A stretch of 64,000 nt of DNA from Onthomorpha sp937906975 (GTDB lineage: Bacteria > Bacteroidota > Bacteroidia > Bacteroidales > P3), in contig JAZLDH010000018.1 in the NCBI GenBank assembly GCA_045614605.1, forward strand, positions 1 through 64,000, written 5' to 3'. The notes below the pieces were generated by a model. It was not told where the DNA came from, searched no databases, and saw only the letters and a list, made by a program, of their open reading frames with translations. A program made the translations under genes and the position numbers. This document shows positions 24,273 through 32,100 of the stretch, one piece after another. Position 1 is the stretch's first letter. Each line of letters opens with the position of its first letter.

Positions 24273-25697
24273 ATGAAATTGAGAAAAACAAAACAAAAAC
24301 AACTAATAGAACAAGTATTAATTACAGATGCAGCAGCAGAAGGTAATGCTATTGCGAAAGTAGATGAAATGGTGATATTTGTTCCTTTTGTTGTACCGGG
24401 CGATGTAGTAGATTTGGAAATCTATCGTAAGAAAAAGACCTTTGCACAAGCCAAAGCTGTAAAAATACACAAGTATTCAGAAAAAAGAGTAGAACAAAAA
24501 TGTCCTCATTTTACACAATGTGGAGGCTGTAAGTGGCAAACCTTAAAATATTCCGAACAAGTAAAATACAAACAACAACAAGTAATAGATAATCTTGAAA
24601 GAATAGGTAAAGTAGATTGCTCAAATATGCAATCAATTCTCCCTTCTGAAAACATCTACTACTATAGAAATAAATTAGAATTTACGTTTTCTACAAAACA
24701 ATGGGTAGAAAATCCAAATGATGAAAAATCTCCACAAGGTGCATTAGGTTTTCACGCACCAAGTTTCTTTGATAAGGTAATAGATATACAACATTGCGTA
24801 TTGCAAGATGATATTTCCAATCAAATAAGAAATCATATCAGAGAATATTCCAAAGAAAGAAATTTAGAATACTACGATATACGCAATCATGTTGGCTTTT
24901 TAAGAGGAATGATTATAAGAACAAGTTCCACAGGAGAGTTGATGTTGATTGTTATTTTCGCAAAACAAAGTGAGGAAATAAAGCTTTTATTAGACAATGT
25001 AAAACAACATTTTCCGCAAATCACATCTTTAATGTACTGCATTAACGAAAAGTACAACGACTCAATATCTGACCAAGATATATTATTGTATAGTGGTAAC
25101 GACCACATAACTGAAACAATGCAGGCTTACAAAAGCGATAAAATTCTTAAATTTAAAATCCGTCCAAAAACATTCTATCAAACTAACCCTTGTCAAGCAG
25201 AACGTCTTTATTCAATTGCGGCAGATTTTGCAGAGATTAAGCCAACTGATACAGTATATGACCTATACACAGGCACAGGAACAATAGCAAATTACATAGC
25301 ACACCTTGCAAAAAAAGTAGTAGGAGTAGAGTATGTAGAAGATGCAGTAGAAGATGCACGTCTAAATTCAGAATACAATCAAATAAACAATACTACGTTC
25401 ATTGCAGGTGATATGGCGAAAATACTAACTGATGAATTTATTGCCGAACATGGCACACCAGATGTAGTAATCACAGACCCGCCTCGTGCAGGAATGGCTG
25501 AAAGTGTGGTAAATCAGTTAATTAAAATCAAATCTCGCAAAATCGTTTACATAAGTTGCAATCCTGCAACACAAGCAAGAGATTTGGAAATGTTATCTCC
25601 TTATTATAAAGTAGGCAAAATACGTCCGGTAGATATGTTCCCACATACACATCACGTAGAAAACGTAGTAGAATTAAGTTTAATAGAAACAAAATAA
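24273..25697 (+). CDS. rlmD: 23S rRNA (uracil-5-)-methyltransferase RlmD/RumA family
   Basis: A 474-residue SAM-dependent enzyme that makes 5-methyluridine in 23S rRNA (U1939 type). The N-terminal TRAM domain (1-65) is followed by the Fe-S cluster cysteines CPHFTQCGGCKW near 78-88, a SAM motif VYDLYTGTGTIANYIA near 326, TDPPRAGM near 401 and the catalytic cysteine in YISCNPATQARDL near 428. leuS begins 7 nt downstream, so both are one transcript. RlmC/RlmCD alternatives cannot be excluded from sequence. Confidence 0.9.
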   Translation: MKLRKTKQKQLIEQVLITDAAAEGNAIAKVDEMVIFVPFVVPGDVVDLEIYRKKKTFAQAKAVKIHKYSEKRVEQKCPHFTQCGGCKWQTLKYSEQVKYKQQQVIDNLERIGKVDCSNMQSILPSENIYYYRNKLEFTFSTKQWVENPNDEKSPQGALGFHAPSFFDKVIDIQHCVLQDDISNQIRNHIREYSKERNLEYYDIRNHVGFLRGMIIRTSSTGELMLIVIFAKQSEEIKLLLDNVKQHFPQITSLMYCINEKYNDSISDQDILLYSGNDHITETMQAYKSDKILKFKIRPKTFYQTNPCQAERLYSIAADFAEIKPTDTVYDLYTGTGTIANYIAHLAKKVVGVEYVEDAVEDARLNSEYNQINNTTFIAGDMAKILTDEFIAEHGTPDVVITDPPRAGMAESVVNQLIKIKSRKIVYISCNPATQARDLEMLSPYYKVGKIRPVDMFPHTHHVENVVELSLIETK

Positions 25698-25704
25698 ACA
25701 AGAT

Positions 25705-28485
25705 ATGGAATACAATTTCAGAGAAATAGAAAGTAAATGGCAAGAATATTGGAAAGCGAATAAAACCTTTAAAGCAGATATTCTTTCCGACAAACCAAAA
25801 TATTATGTTTTGGATATGTTTCCTTACCCATCAGGAGCTGGGCTTCACGTAGGCCACCCTCTTGGATACATAGCTTCTGATATTTTTTCAAGATATAAAC
25901 GTTTGCAAGGCTTTAATGTATTGCACCCAATGGGATACGATGCTTATGGATTACCAGCAGAACAATACGCAATACAAACAGGACAACACCCTGCAATCAC
26001 AACAGAAAACAATATAAATCGTTATCGCCAACAATTAGACATCTTAGGTTTGTCTTACGATTGGGATAGAGAAGTAAGAACTTGCGATGAAAAATACTAC
26101 AAATGGACACAATGGACATTCCTTCAACTGTTCAAGAGTTACTATTGCAATGATGCAAAACAAGCACGTCCAATAGATGAACTTGTTTCTGTGTTTGAAA
26201 AAGAAGGAAACCAAAATATAAACGCAGCAAACTCACAACCAACAAAATTTACTGCACAAGAATGGAAACAATTCTCTGATAAAGAAAAATCAGATGTGTT
26301 GATGAATTACAGAATAGCCTATTTATCAGATTCAATGGTAAATTGGTGTAGTGAATTAGGCACAGTACTTGCAAACGATGAAGTAGTTAATGGAGTTTCT
26401 GTAAGAGGTGGCTATCCTGTTGAAAGAAAATCAATGCGTCAATGGTCGCTTAGAATCACAGCATACGCAGAAAGACTACTTGAAGGCTTAGATAGACTTG
26501 ACTGGACTGACTCTTTAAAAGAAATACAACGCAACTGGATAGGTAAAAGCCAAGGAGCAGCAGTGTATTTCAAAACAGAAGAAGGAGCAACCTTAGAAGT
26601 ATTTACCACAAGAGCAGACACACTTTTCGGAGTTAGCTTTATGGTGCTTTGTCCTGAACACGAAATGATAACTTCTCTTACAACAGCAGAACAAAAAGAA
26701 GAAGTAGAAAAATATGTTACATGGGCAAAAAATAGAAGCGAAAGAGAAAGACAAGCAGAAGTTAAAAAAGTAACAGGAGTCTTCACAGGAAGCTATGCAA
26801 TCCACCCATTAAGCGGAAGAAAAGTGCCTATTTGGATTTCAGACTACGTATTAGCAGGCTATGGTACAGGAGCAGTAATGGCAGTGCCAGCACACGACAG
26901 TCGCGACTTTGCTTTTGCAAAACATTTCAATCTTCCAATAGAACAAGTTGTAGTACCATACGGAGAAGAACAAGAAGACACTTCACTATGGCAAGAAAGT
27001 AAAGATTCAAAAGCAGGAAAAATAGTAAATTCTGACTTTCTTAACGACTTAGATGTAAAGGATGCAATCAAAAAAGCTATAGAATATATAGAAGAAAACG
27101 CCTTAGGCTACGGCACAATCAATTACAGATTAAGAGATGCCATTTATTCACGTCAAAGATATTGGGGAGAACCATTCCCAATCTATTACAAAGACGGAAT
27201 AGCAACACCATTAGACGAAAGCGAACTACCATTACTATTACCAGAAGTCGATAAATACTTACCAACAGAAAGCGGAGAACCACCAATAGCAAGAGCAAAA
27301 GATTGGAAAACAAAAGATGGTTATCCTTTTGACTGCAATACAATGCCAGGATTTGCAGGTTCAAACGCATATTCTATAAGATACATGGACCCAAATAACA
27401 CAGAAGCCCTTGTATCCAAAGAAGCAAACCAATATTGGCAAAACGTAGATTTATATATTGGCGGAAGCGAACACGCAACAGGCCACTTATTGTACTCGCG
27501 CTTTATAACAAAATTCCTTTTCGACATAGGAGCAGTTTGCAAAGACGAACCATATCAAAAACTCATCAATCAAGGAATGATACAAGGCCGTTCTAACTTT
27601 GTATATCGTGTAAAACAAACCAACAAATACGTATCCTTCAATCTAAAAGACCAATATGACACAGACCCATTACACGTTGATATAAACATTGTGGACAATG
27701 ACGTATTGGATATAGAGAAATTCAAAGCGTGGAGAGAAGAATTTAAAGACGCAGAATTTGTTTTAGAAGACGGAAAATACATTTGCGGACACGAAATCGA
27801 AAAGATGAGTAAGAGTCTTTACAATGTACAAAACCCAGACGACTTAGTAGAACGCTATGGAGCAGACACGCTAAGACTTTACGAAATGTTCCTTGGACCA
27901 TTAGAACAATCAAAACCTTGGGACACCAAAGGAATAGAAGGAGTCAGCAGATTCATACGTAAATTCTGGCGTTTGTACCACGATAAAGACAATAACTACT
28001 GCGTAAGCGAAGAAAAAGCAACAAAAGACGAACTAAAATCACTACACAAAACCATAAAAAAAGTACAAGAAGACATAGAAAGATTCTCTTTCAATACTTC
28101 AATCTCAACATTCATGATATGCGTAAACGAACTTGGCGACTTAAAATGCAACAAACGAGAAATCTTAGAACCATTATGCGTTTTATTATCACCATTTGCA
28201 CCACATATCACAGAAGAACTATGGAATCTTATGGGACATGAAGGAAGTATATCATTTGCCTCTTTCCCTCAATATGACGAAAGCGTACTTGTAGAAAACA
28301 CCTTCAAATATCCAGTTTCAATAAACGGAAAAATGCGTGCAAACATCGAGTTAGCACTTGATTTAAGCAAAGAAGACGTAGAAGCAATCGTGTTACAAAA
28401 CGCAGAAGTACAAAAATTCATAGACGGAAAACCTGTTAAGAAAGTCATATTCGTACCAAAGAAAATCGTAAACATAGTTGTGTAA
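25705..28485 (+). CDS. leuS: Leucyl-tRNA synthetase
   Basis: A 926-residue class Ia enzyme. The HIGH motif appears as PYPSGAGLHVGHPLGY near residue 40, the CP1 editing domain spans about 230-430 (with TLFGVSFMVLCPEHE and the AVPAHDSRDFAFA motif), and the KMSKS loop is EKMSKSLYNVQNPDD near 700. A Lys/Gln-rich insertion lies near 160-195 before the conserved SVNWCSELGTVLANDEV region, as in other members of the phylum. Codon choice is strongly A-ended compared with genes such as tex. A terminator follows. Confidence 0.97.
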   Translation: MEYNFREIESKWQEYWKANKTFKADILSDKPKYYVLDMFPYPSGAGLHVGHPLGYIASDIFSRYKRLQGFNVLHPMGYDAYGLPAEQYAIQTGQHPAITTENNINRYRQQLDILGLSYDWDREVRTCDEKYYKWTQWTFLQLFKSYYCNDAKQARPIDELVSVFEKEGNQNINAANSQPTKFTAQEWKQFSDKEKSDVLMNYRIAYLSDSMVNWCSELGTVLANDEVVNGVSVRGGYPVERKSMRQWSLRITAYAERLLEGLDRLDWTDSLKEIQRNWIGKSQGAAVYFKTEEGATLEVFTTRADTLFGVSFMVLCPEHEMITSLTTAEQKEEVEKYVTWAKNRSERERQAEVKKVTGVFTGSYAIHPLSGRKVPIWISDYVLAGYGTGAVMAVPAHDSRDFAFAKHFNLPIEQVVVPYGEEQEDTSLWQESKDSKAGKIVNSDFLNDLDVKDAIKKAIEYIEENALGYGTINYRLRDAIYSRQRYWGEPFPIYYKDGIATPLDESELPLLLPEVDKYLPTESGEPPIARAKDWKTKDGYPFDCNTMPGFAGSNAYSIRYMDPNNTEALVSKEANQYWQNVDLYIGGSEHATGHLLYSRFITKFLFDIGAVCKDEPYQKLINQGMIQGRSNFVYRVKQTNKYVSFNLKDQYDTDPLHVDINIVDNDVLDIEKFKAWREEFKDAEFVLEDGKYICGHEIEKMSKSLYNVQNPDDLVERYGADTLRLYEMFLGPLEQSKPWDTKGIEGVSRFIRKFWRLYHDKDNNYCVSEEKATKDELKSLHKTIKKVQEDIERFSFNTSISTFMICVNELGDLKCNKREILEPLCVLLSPFAPHITEELWNLMGHEGSISFASFPQYDESVLVENTFKYPVSINGKMRANIELALDLSKEDVEAIVLQNAEVQKFIDGKPVKKVIFVPKKIVNIVV

Positions 28486-28511
28486 GATTTTGATTCAATT
28501 TACTAAATACA

Positions 28512-28545
28512 AAGCCCAAAATCGCTAAATGATTTTGGGCTTTTC
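28512..28545 (+). terminator. Rho-independent terminator of leuS
   Basis: GCCCAAAATC pairs with GATTTTGGGC with a 7-nt loop, followed by TTTTC. Confidence 0.85.
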
Positions 28546-28555
28546 CTGTTCTATA

Positions 28556-28575
28556 AACTCGTTTTCCCACGAGTT
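28556..28575. other. Small inverted repeat
   Basis: AACTCGT and ACGAGTT are separated by 6 nt, directly after the leuS terminator. No T-run follows; function unknown. Confidence 0.4.
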
Positions 28576-28640
28576 AAGCCCAAATGCTTAAAGAATTTTC
28601 AAGTCTAAATTTCTTGACTGCAAATTTTGAAAATATAAGC

Positions 28641-28897
28641 CTTTAATAAAATCCACTAAATCAAAGACTTAACTTTTTAAGCCTTGATTTTGCTGATTTT
28701 TCCTTTGATTTAACGTAGTTTTTGTCGCATTTTAGCGAAATAAGATCGGAGCAAACGACTCATTTTCTCGGAAGAAAAATTTTTTTGTTCCGATGAAAAA
28801 AAAATTTGCTCCGATGAAAATTAACTCAGCCTCGATTTTGGGAAAATTTCCCTTGATTTTAGCCTAATTTTCGTCAGATTTTTTACAAAAAACTCAA
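28641..28897. repeat. Long 21-nt phased array with changing core
   Basis: Part of the 830-nt gene-free stretch 28486-29315. Cores begin at about 28641 (CTTTA), 28662 (CAAAG), 28683 (CTTGA), 28703 (CTTTG), 28726, 28747 (CGGAG), 28769 (CGGAA), 28790 and 28811 (CCGAT), 28833 (CGATT), 28852 (CTTGA) and about 28874 and 28893. Steps are 19-23 nt, mostly 21-22. The spacers are A/T-rich. The core drifts from CTTTG to TCGGA/TCCGA and back. Confidence 0.6.
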
Positions 28898-28989
28898 AAA
28901 CAAAATTTCCTAAGAATAAAGATAAATTCCTTGAAATCTTGGGATTAAAAAAGCGAAAGCAAAAAGAACAAAATAAGAACCAAAAAAAT

Positions 28990-29020
28990 TTTGGTAATCT
29001 CAAAAATAATTGTAATATTG
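28990..29020 (+). promoter_or_regulatory. Promoter for the CsgG-like gene leader
   Basis: TTTG at 28990-28993, 19 nt, then TAATATTG at 29013-29020 (one mismatch to TAnnTTTG). It implies a leader of nearly 290 nt. Confidence 0.5.
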
Positions 29021-29133
29021 CACCGAAACTTAGTTATTAACCTTAGAAAAGGAGGAATAAAAGGAGAAAAAGAAAAATTACAATTTAGACTTAGAAAATT
29101 TTAATACGACATAAAAGCGTTTTTGCTTAGATT

Positions 29134-29257
29134 TGGCTATATGAAACCTCGAAAATTTCATACAAGTTTACCAAAAGACAAGCTGAAAACGCTCACGAGT
29201 ATATCGTGGGCTTTTCTTATTTGGTAAACAGGTAGTTTCGAGGACCTCATATAGCAA
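29134..29257 (+). ncRNA. Nested rod-like RNA structure, class unknown
   Basis: Four stems nest on one axis. P1: GCTATATG (29136-29143) with CATATAGC (29248-29255). P2: CCTCGAAA (29147-29154) with TTTCGAGG (29236-29243). P3: GTTTACCAAA (29166-29175) with TTTGGTAAAC (29220-29229). P4: GAAAA-GCTCACGA (29185-29198, one bulge) with TCGTGGGCTTTTC (29204-29216), one G-U pair and a 5-nt loop. Internal loops are asymmetric. It lies in the leader of the CsgG-like gene and contains no ORF of note. I could not match it to SRP RNA, tmRNA, 6S RNA or a known riboswitch. Confidence 0.6.
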
Positions 29258-29315
29258 TAAGAATTAAGTTCACGATTTTTTATTTTTATAAACTCGAAAC
29301 TAAAAACAATAAGAT

Positions 29316-30677
29316 ATGAGGAAACATTCATTAAAGGTGCTTTGGCTGATTGCGATGCTTGTTTTGACAAGTTCCGCCTTTGCACAAAGAATCGCAATAT
29401 TCGATTTCAATGCCGGAACAGGCGTTACGCAGGTTGAGGTCGACGGTTTGTCGGCTATTTTCAACACTTACTTTGAGCCGAAAGGAGCAGAGATAATCGA
29501 GAGAACAAGAGTGGACAGATTGTTGCAGGAACATAAGTTTCAGAAATCGATGTTCACGACTTCCGACATGGTGGCTATGGGTGAGCAATTGAACGCTTCG
29601 TTGGTTGTTGTGGGAGATGTGAACATTGTAATGGAGCAATACAATGTCGATATCAGAGTTGTGAATGTTCAAACCGGCACAGTGGTTGCAAAAGACGGTA
29701 TTTCGTTTGACAAAAACACTTCTTACAGAGGCACAATGCAGCAGTTGGGAGAGCGTTTGGCAAAGAAAATGGAATTGGAAATAGAGAAAATAAACATTGA
29801 AAGCAAGCCCGGTAAACCCGAAAGCAAGGACGGAGGCAGCACATTACCGAAAAAAATGATCACAGAGATAACCGAAGACAACAGCAAGAGAGATAGAACC
29901 GACGTTGTGGTGCTTCACGGTTATTTGAAGCTGTATCCCGAAGATTTGGGCGAATATAAAAATACACCATACACGCTTATAAGAAAGATAAACAAAGAAA
30001 TAAGCTACGGATACGACTCTTGGAGACTTCCGACCGAAGAAGAATTGAGCATAATCCGCTCAAAAGGATATTTATCGGGGCTTAAATACATGACGCAATC
30101 AGAACCGAGAGGCGTTCTTCTTCTTGTAACGACAAAGAATCCCGTTGTTCACAAACCTAAACTACCGATTGCAAAACAGGACATCAGTATTCACGGCGGT
30201 ATAGGGTTGAGTTATAGTACATATGAAAGCCTCGGATTTTCCATTGGAATGAAATATAAATACAAACCTTCAGATAAATTTGATATAAGGCTCTTAGGAG
30301 AAATCGGAACTGCTTTTTCGCCAGAAGGATATAAAGAGGGTTTATCTATTTTACCCATTATGGCAGGTATAAACTATGAATACAGATTCACGGAAGCTAC
30401 AAGCATTTGGGGTGACATAGGCTTGGGAATTTCTATTCCTTTGTCTGATAGAAGAAAACATTGGAGTGATGATGATTTTCATTCTTTTGAACCAGGTTTT
30501 GCTTTCTCTCCAGAAATTGGAATAAAGTACAATGATTTTTCTTATAGTTTTAAGTTTATTTACTCTATGAATGAGTGTGTCAAAAGGTGTATTTGGAGTC
30601 ATGGGGACATCGAAGATTATGATGGTTACATATATGATTCATTCTATTTCCTTTTCCAACTTGGTTATCACTTCTAA
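29316..30677 (+). CDS. CsgG-like / DUF1566-like / outer-membrane barrel fusion
   Basis: A 453-residue exported protein. Residues 1-23 are a signal peptide (SSAFAQ). Residues 24-160 resemble the CsgG/LpoB/FlgO-type fold: RIAIFDFNAGTGVTQVEVDGL, then IIERTRVDRLLQEHKFQ, LNASLVVVGDVN and VVNVQTGTVVAKD. A charged linker follows, then about 190-265 with SWRLPTEEELSIIRS, as in DUF1566/Lcl domains, then a C-terminal barrel-like part (270-453, ending in FQLGYHF). The first half uses more G/C-rich codons than its neighbours, suggesting transfer. The CsgG part could sense or build an envelope structure; this is inference. Confidence 0.75.
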   Translation: MRKHSLKVLWLIAMLVLTSSAFAQRIAIFDFNAGTGVTQVEVDGLSAIFNTYFEPKGAEIIERTRVDRLLQEHKFQKSMFTTSDMVAMGEQLNASLVVVGDVNIVMEQYNVDIRVVNVQTGTVVAKDGISFDKNTSYRGTMQQLGERLAKKMELEIEKINIESKPGKPESKDGGSTLPKKMITEITEDNSKRDRTDVVVLHGYLKLYPEDLGEYKNTPYTLIRKINKEISYGYDSWRLPTEEELSIIRSKGYLSGLKYMTQSEPRGVLLLVTTKNPVVHKPKLPIAKQDISIHGGIGLSYSTYESLGFSIGMKYKYKPSDKFDIRLLGEIGTAFSPEGYKEGLSILPIMAGINYEYRFTEATSIWGDIGLGISIPLSDRRKHWSDDDFHSFEPGFAFSPEIGIKYNDFSYSFKFIYSMNECVKRCIWSHGDIEDYDGYIYDSFYFLFQLGYHF

Positions 30678-30699
30678 AAAATAATAGAAACAAGGTTTG

Positions 30700-30750
30700 A
30701 CGAGCGTTCGATTTGCTTTTGCATTTGCGAACGCTCGTTTTGTTTTTTTT
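30700..30750 (+). terminator. Strong rho-independent terminator
   Basis: ACGAGCGTTCG (30700-30710) pairs perfectly with CGAACGCTCGT (30728-30738), followed by TTTGTTTTTTTTT. A half copy (ACGAGCGTTTTTG) occurs near 30811. Confidence 0.9.
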
Positions 30751-30891
30751 TCTTTGCTATCTATTCAACTCCCATTGCTCTAAGTCGTATTTTGCTTCTA
30801 TAATTTTGACTTACGAGCGTTTTTGTTTTGTTTTGTTTTTAAAAAAGTGAAGTTTATTTGAAAAAATTATAGTTTTTAGCAAAAATAGTTA

Positions 30892-30899
30892 TAAATTTG
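30892..30899 (+). promoter_or_regulatory. -7 box for the LRR gene
   Basis: TAAATTTG, 40 nt before the ATG at 30940. Confidence 0.6.
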
Positions 30900-30939
30900 C
30901 AAAGGAAGTGTTTTTATTAAATAACTATTGTTTTTTGAA

Positions 30940-32100
30940 ATGAAAAGATTACTATTATTTATCTGCGTTTTATTTAGTGTTAATACTATTTTCGCTCAAG
31001 AACAGTTTAGAGTAGATGGACTTATTTATGAGGTGATTGGCGAAGATGAGGTTTTGATAGTTAAGTGTATTAAGGATTTTCCTCAAATGGATATTCCTAC
31101 TGTTGTAACTAATAATAATAATGTTGCTTATAATGTAACTTCAATTGGAACTAAGGCTTTCTTTGGTCTAAGTAAGCTTACTTCGGTTTTTATTCCTAAT
31201 AGTGTAAAAGAAATTGGTAATTACTGCTTTGCAAGTTGTAGTGGATTGACAAATGTTGTGCTTTCTGATAGCATAAAGCATATAAGCAGTGGAATGTTTA
31301 AAAATTGTACAAATTTAACCTCTGTTGAGCTTCCTGATAATCTTGTTTCTATAAGACATGGTGCGTTTTCGGGTTGTAAGAATCTTAGCTCTATTGAACT
31401 TCCTGATGGAATGAAGGAAATAGAAGACTATGCTTTTGCTTATTGTGAGAGTTTAAGAAGTGTTTTCCTTCCAAAGACAATTACTTTTGTGGGAGATTAT
31501 GCTTTTTATGATAGTAAGGTAAAGGTAAATAACTTGTTTGAAGAAGAGGAAGTTGAGCAAGAGGAAGATTCTCGTGTATTGGCTGAGGATTTTTATTTGG
31601 CTAATAGTAATATTTATGTAAATAAAAACAATAGATTTGTAACTGATACTAATATTCCTTTGGTGTGGATAATGCCAAAGCATAAATCTGTTTTTGGTGC
31701 AGGATTACTTTCTTTTGTTCTTCCTGGTTGGGGACAGCTTTACGCTACTAATATGGATAAGGGTTGGGAATATGTTGCGTGGTCTTCGGTTGCTTTTCCT
31801 GGCTTGATGTTTGGTATGGAGGCTATAAAGAAGTCTTCTGATAATGAATCAACTAAGGAAATGCTTTCTTATGTTCAAATTTTGACCTCTTGTATTCATG
31901 TGATTGTTGGCGTGGCTTCTGCTCTTGATGCTATAGAGGTTGTAAAGAAGGTTAATATGCAAAATGGTTATATGTCATTTTCTATAAATGATAATATGTC
32001 TTGGGGCATTAGACCTGATGTTTCTTATAATAACTTCTTTACTCCAAATGGTAGTTCAGCAGTTTTAACAACAGGATTAGGCTTTTCTTTAAGTTTTTAA
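30940..32100 (+). CDS. BspA-type LRR protein fused to a DUF5683-like segment
   Basis: A 386-residue exported protein (signal peptide ending IFAQ, residues 1-20). Residues 60-195 hold five LRR_5/BspA repeats of about 23 residues with the pattern LTSVFIPNSVKEIGNYCFASC. After a Glu-rich spacer, residues 245-320 carry AGLLSFVLPGWGQLYATNMDKGW and a hydrophobic span, very like the SAILPGAGQVYNKQ motif of the DUF5683 protein at 9.6-10.1 kb. The end resembles a barrel strand (GLGFSLSF). The ATG at 30940 is chosen over a TTG at 30928. Its stop overlaps that of the convergent tamB-like gene by 4 nt. Function unknown. Confidence 0.8.
   Translation: MKRLLLFICVLFSVNTIFAQEQFRVDGLIYEVIGEDEVLIVKCIKDFPQMDIPTVVTNNNNVAYNVTSIGTKAFFGLSKLTSVFIPNSVKEIGNYCFASCSGLTNVVLSDSIKHISSGMFKNCTNLTSVELPDNLVSIRHGAFSGCKNLSSIELPDGMKEIEDYAFAYCESLRSVFLPKTITFVGDYAFYDSKVKVNNLFEEEEVEQEEDSRVLAEDFYLANSNIYVNKNNRFVTDTNIPLVWIMPKHKSVFGAGLLSFVLPGWGQLYATNMDKGWEYVAWSSVAFPGLMFGMEAIKKSSDNESTKEMLSYVQILTSCIHVIVGVASALDAIEVVKKVNMQNGYMSFSINDNMSWGIRPDVSYNNFFTPNGSSAVLTTGLGFSLSF

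Noticed and set aside
28821..29003. Minus-strand 60-codon ORF in the gap after leuS
   Set aside because: Its Phe/Ser/Lys-rich content comes from A/T-rich DNA; no family resemblance and no promoter or RBS.
29134..29257. SRP RNA, tmRNA or tRNA
   Set aside because: The rod shape is reminiscent of 4.5S RNA, but the GGAAGCAGCC-type tetraloop region, the tRNA-like end and a T-loop are absent.
30805..30840. Second terminator after the CsgG-like gene
   Set aside because: ACGAGCGTTTTTG repeats one arm of the real terminator, but no complementary arm is adjacent.
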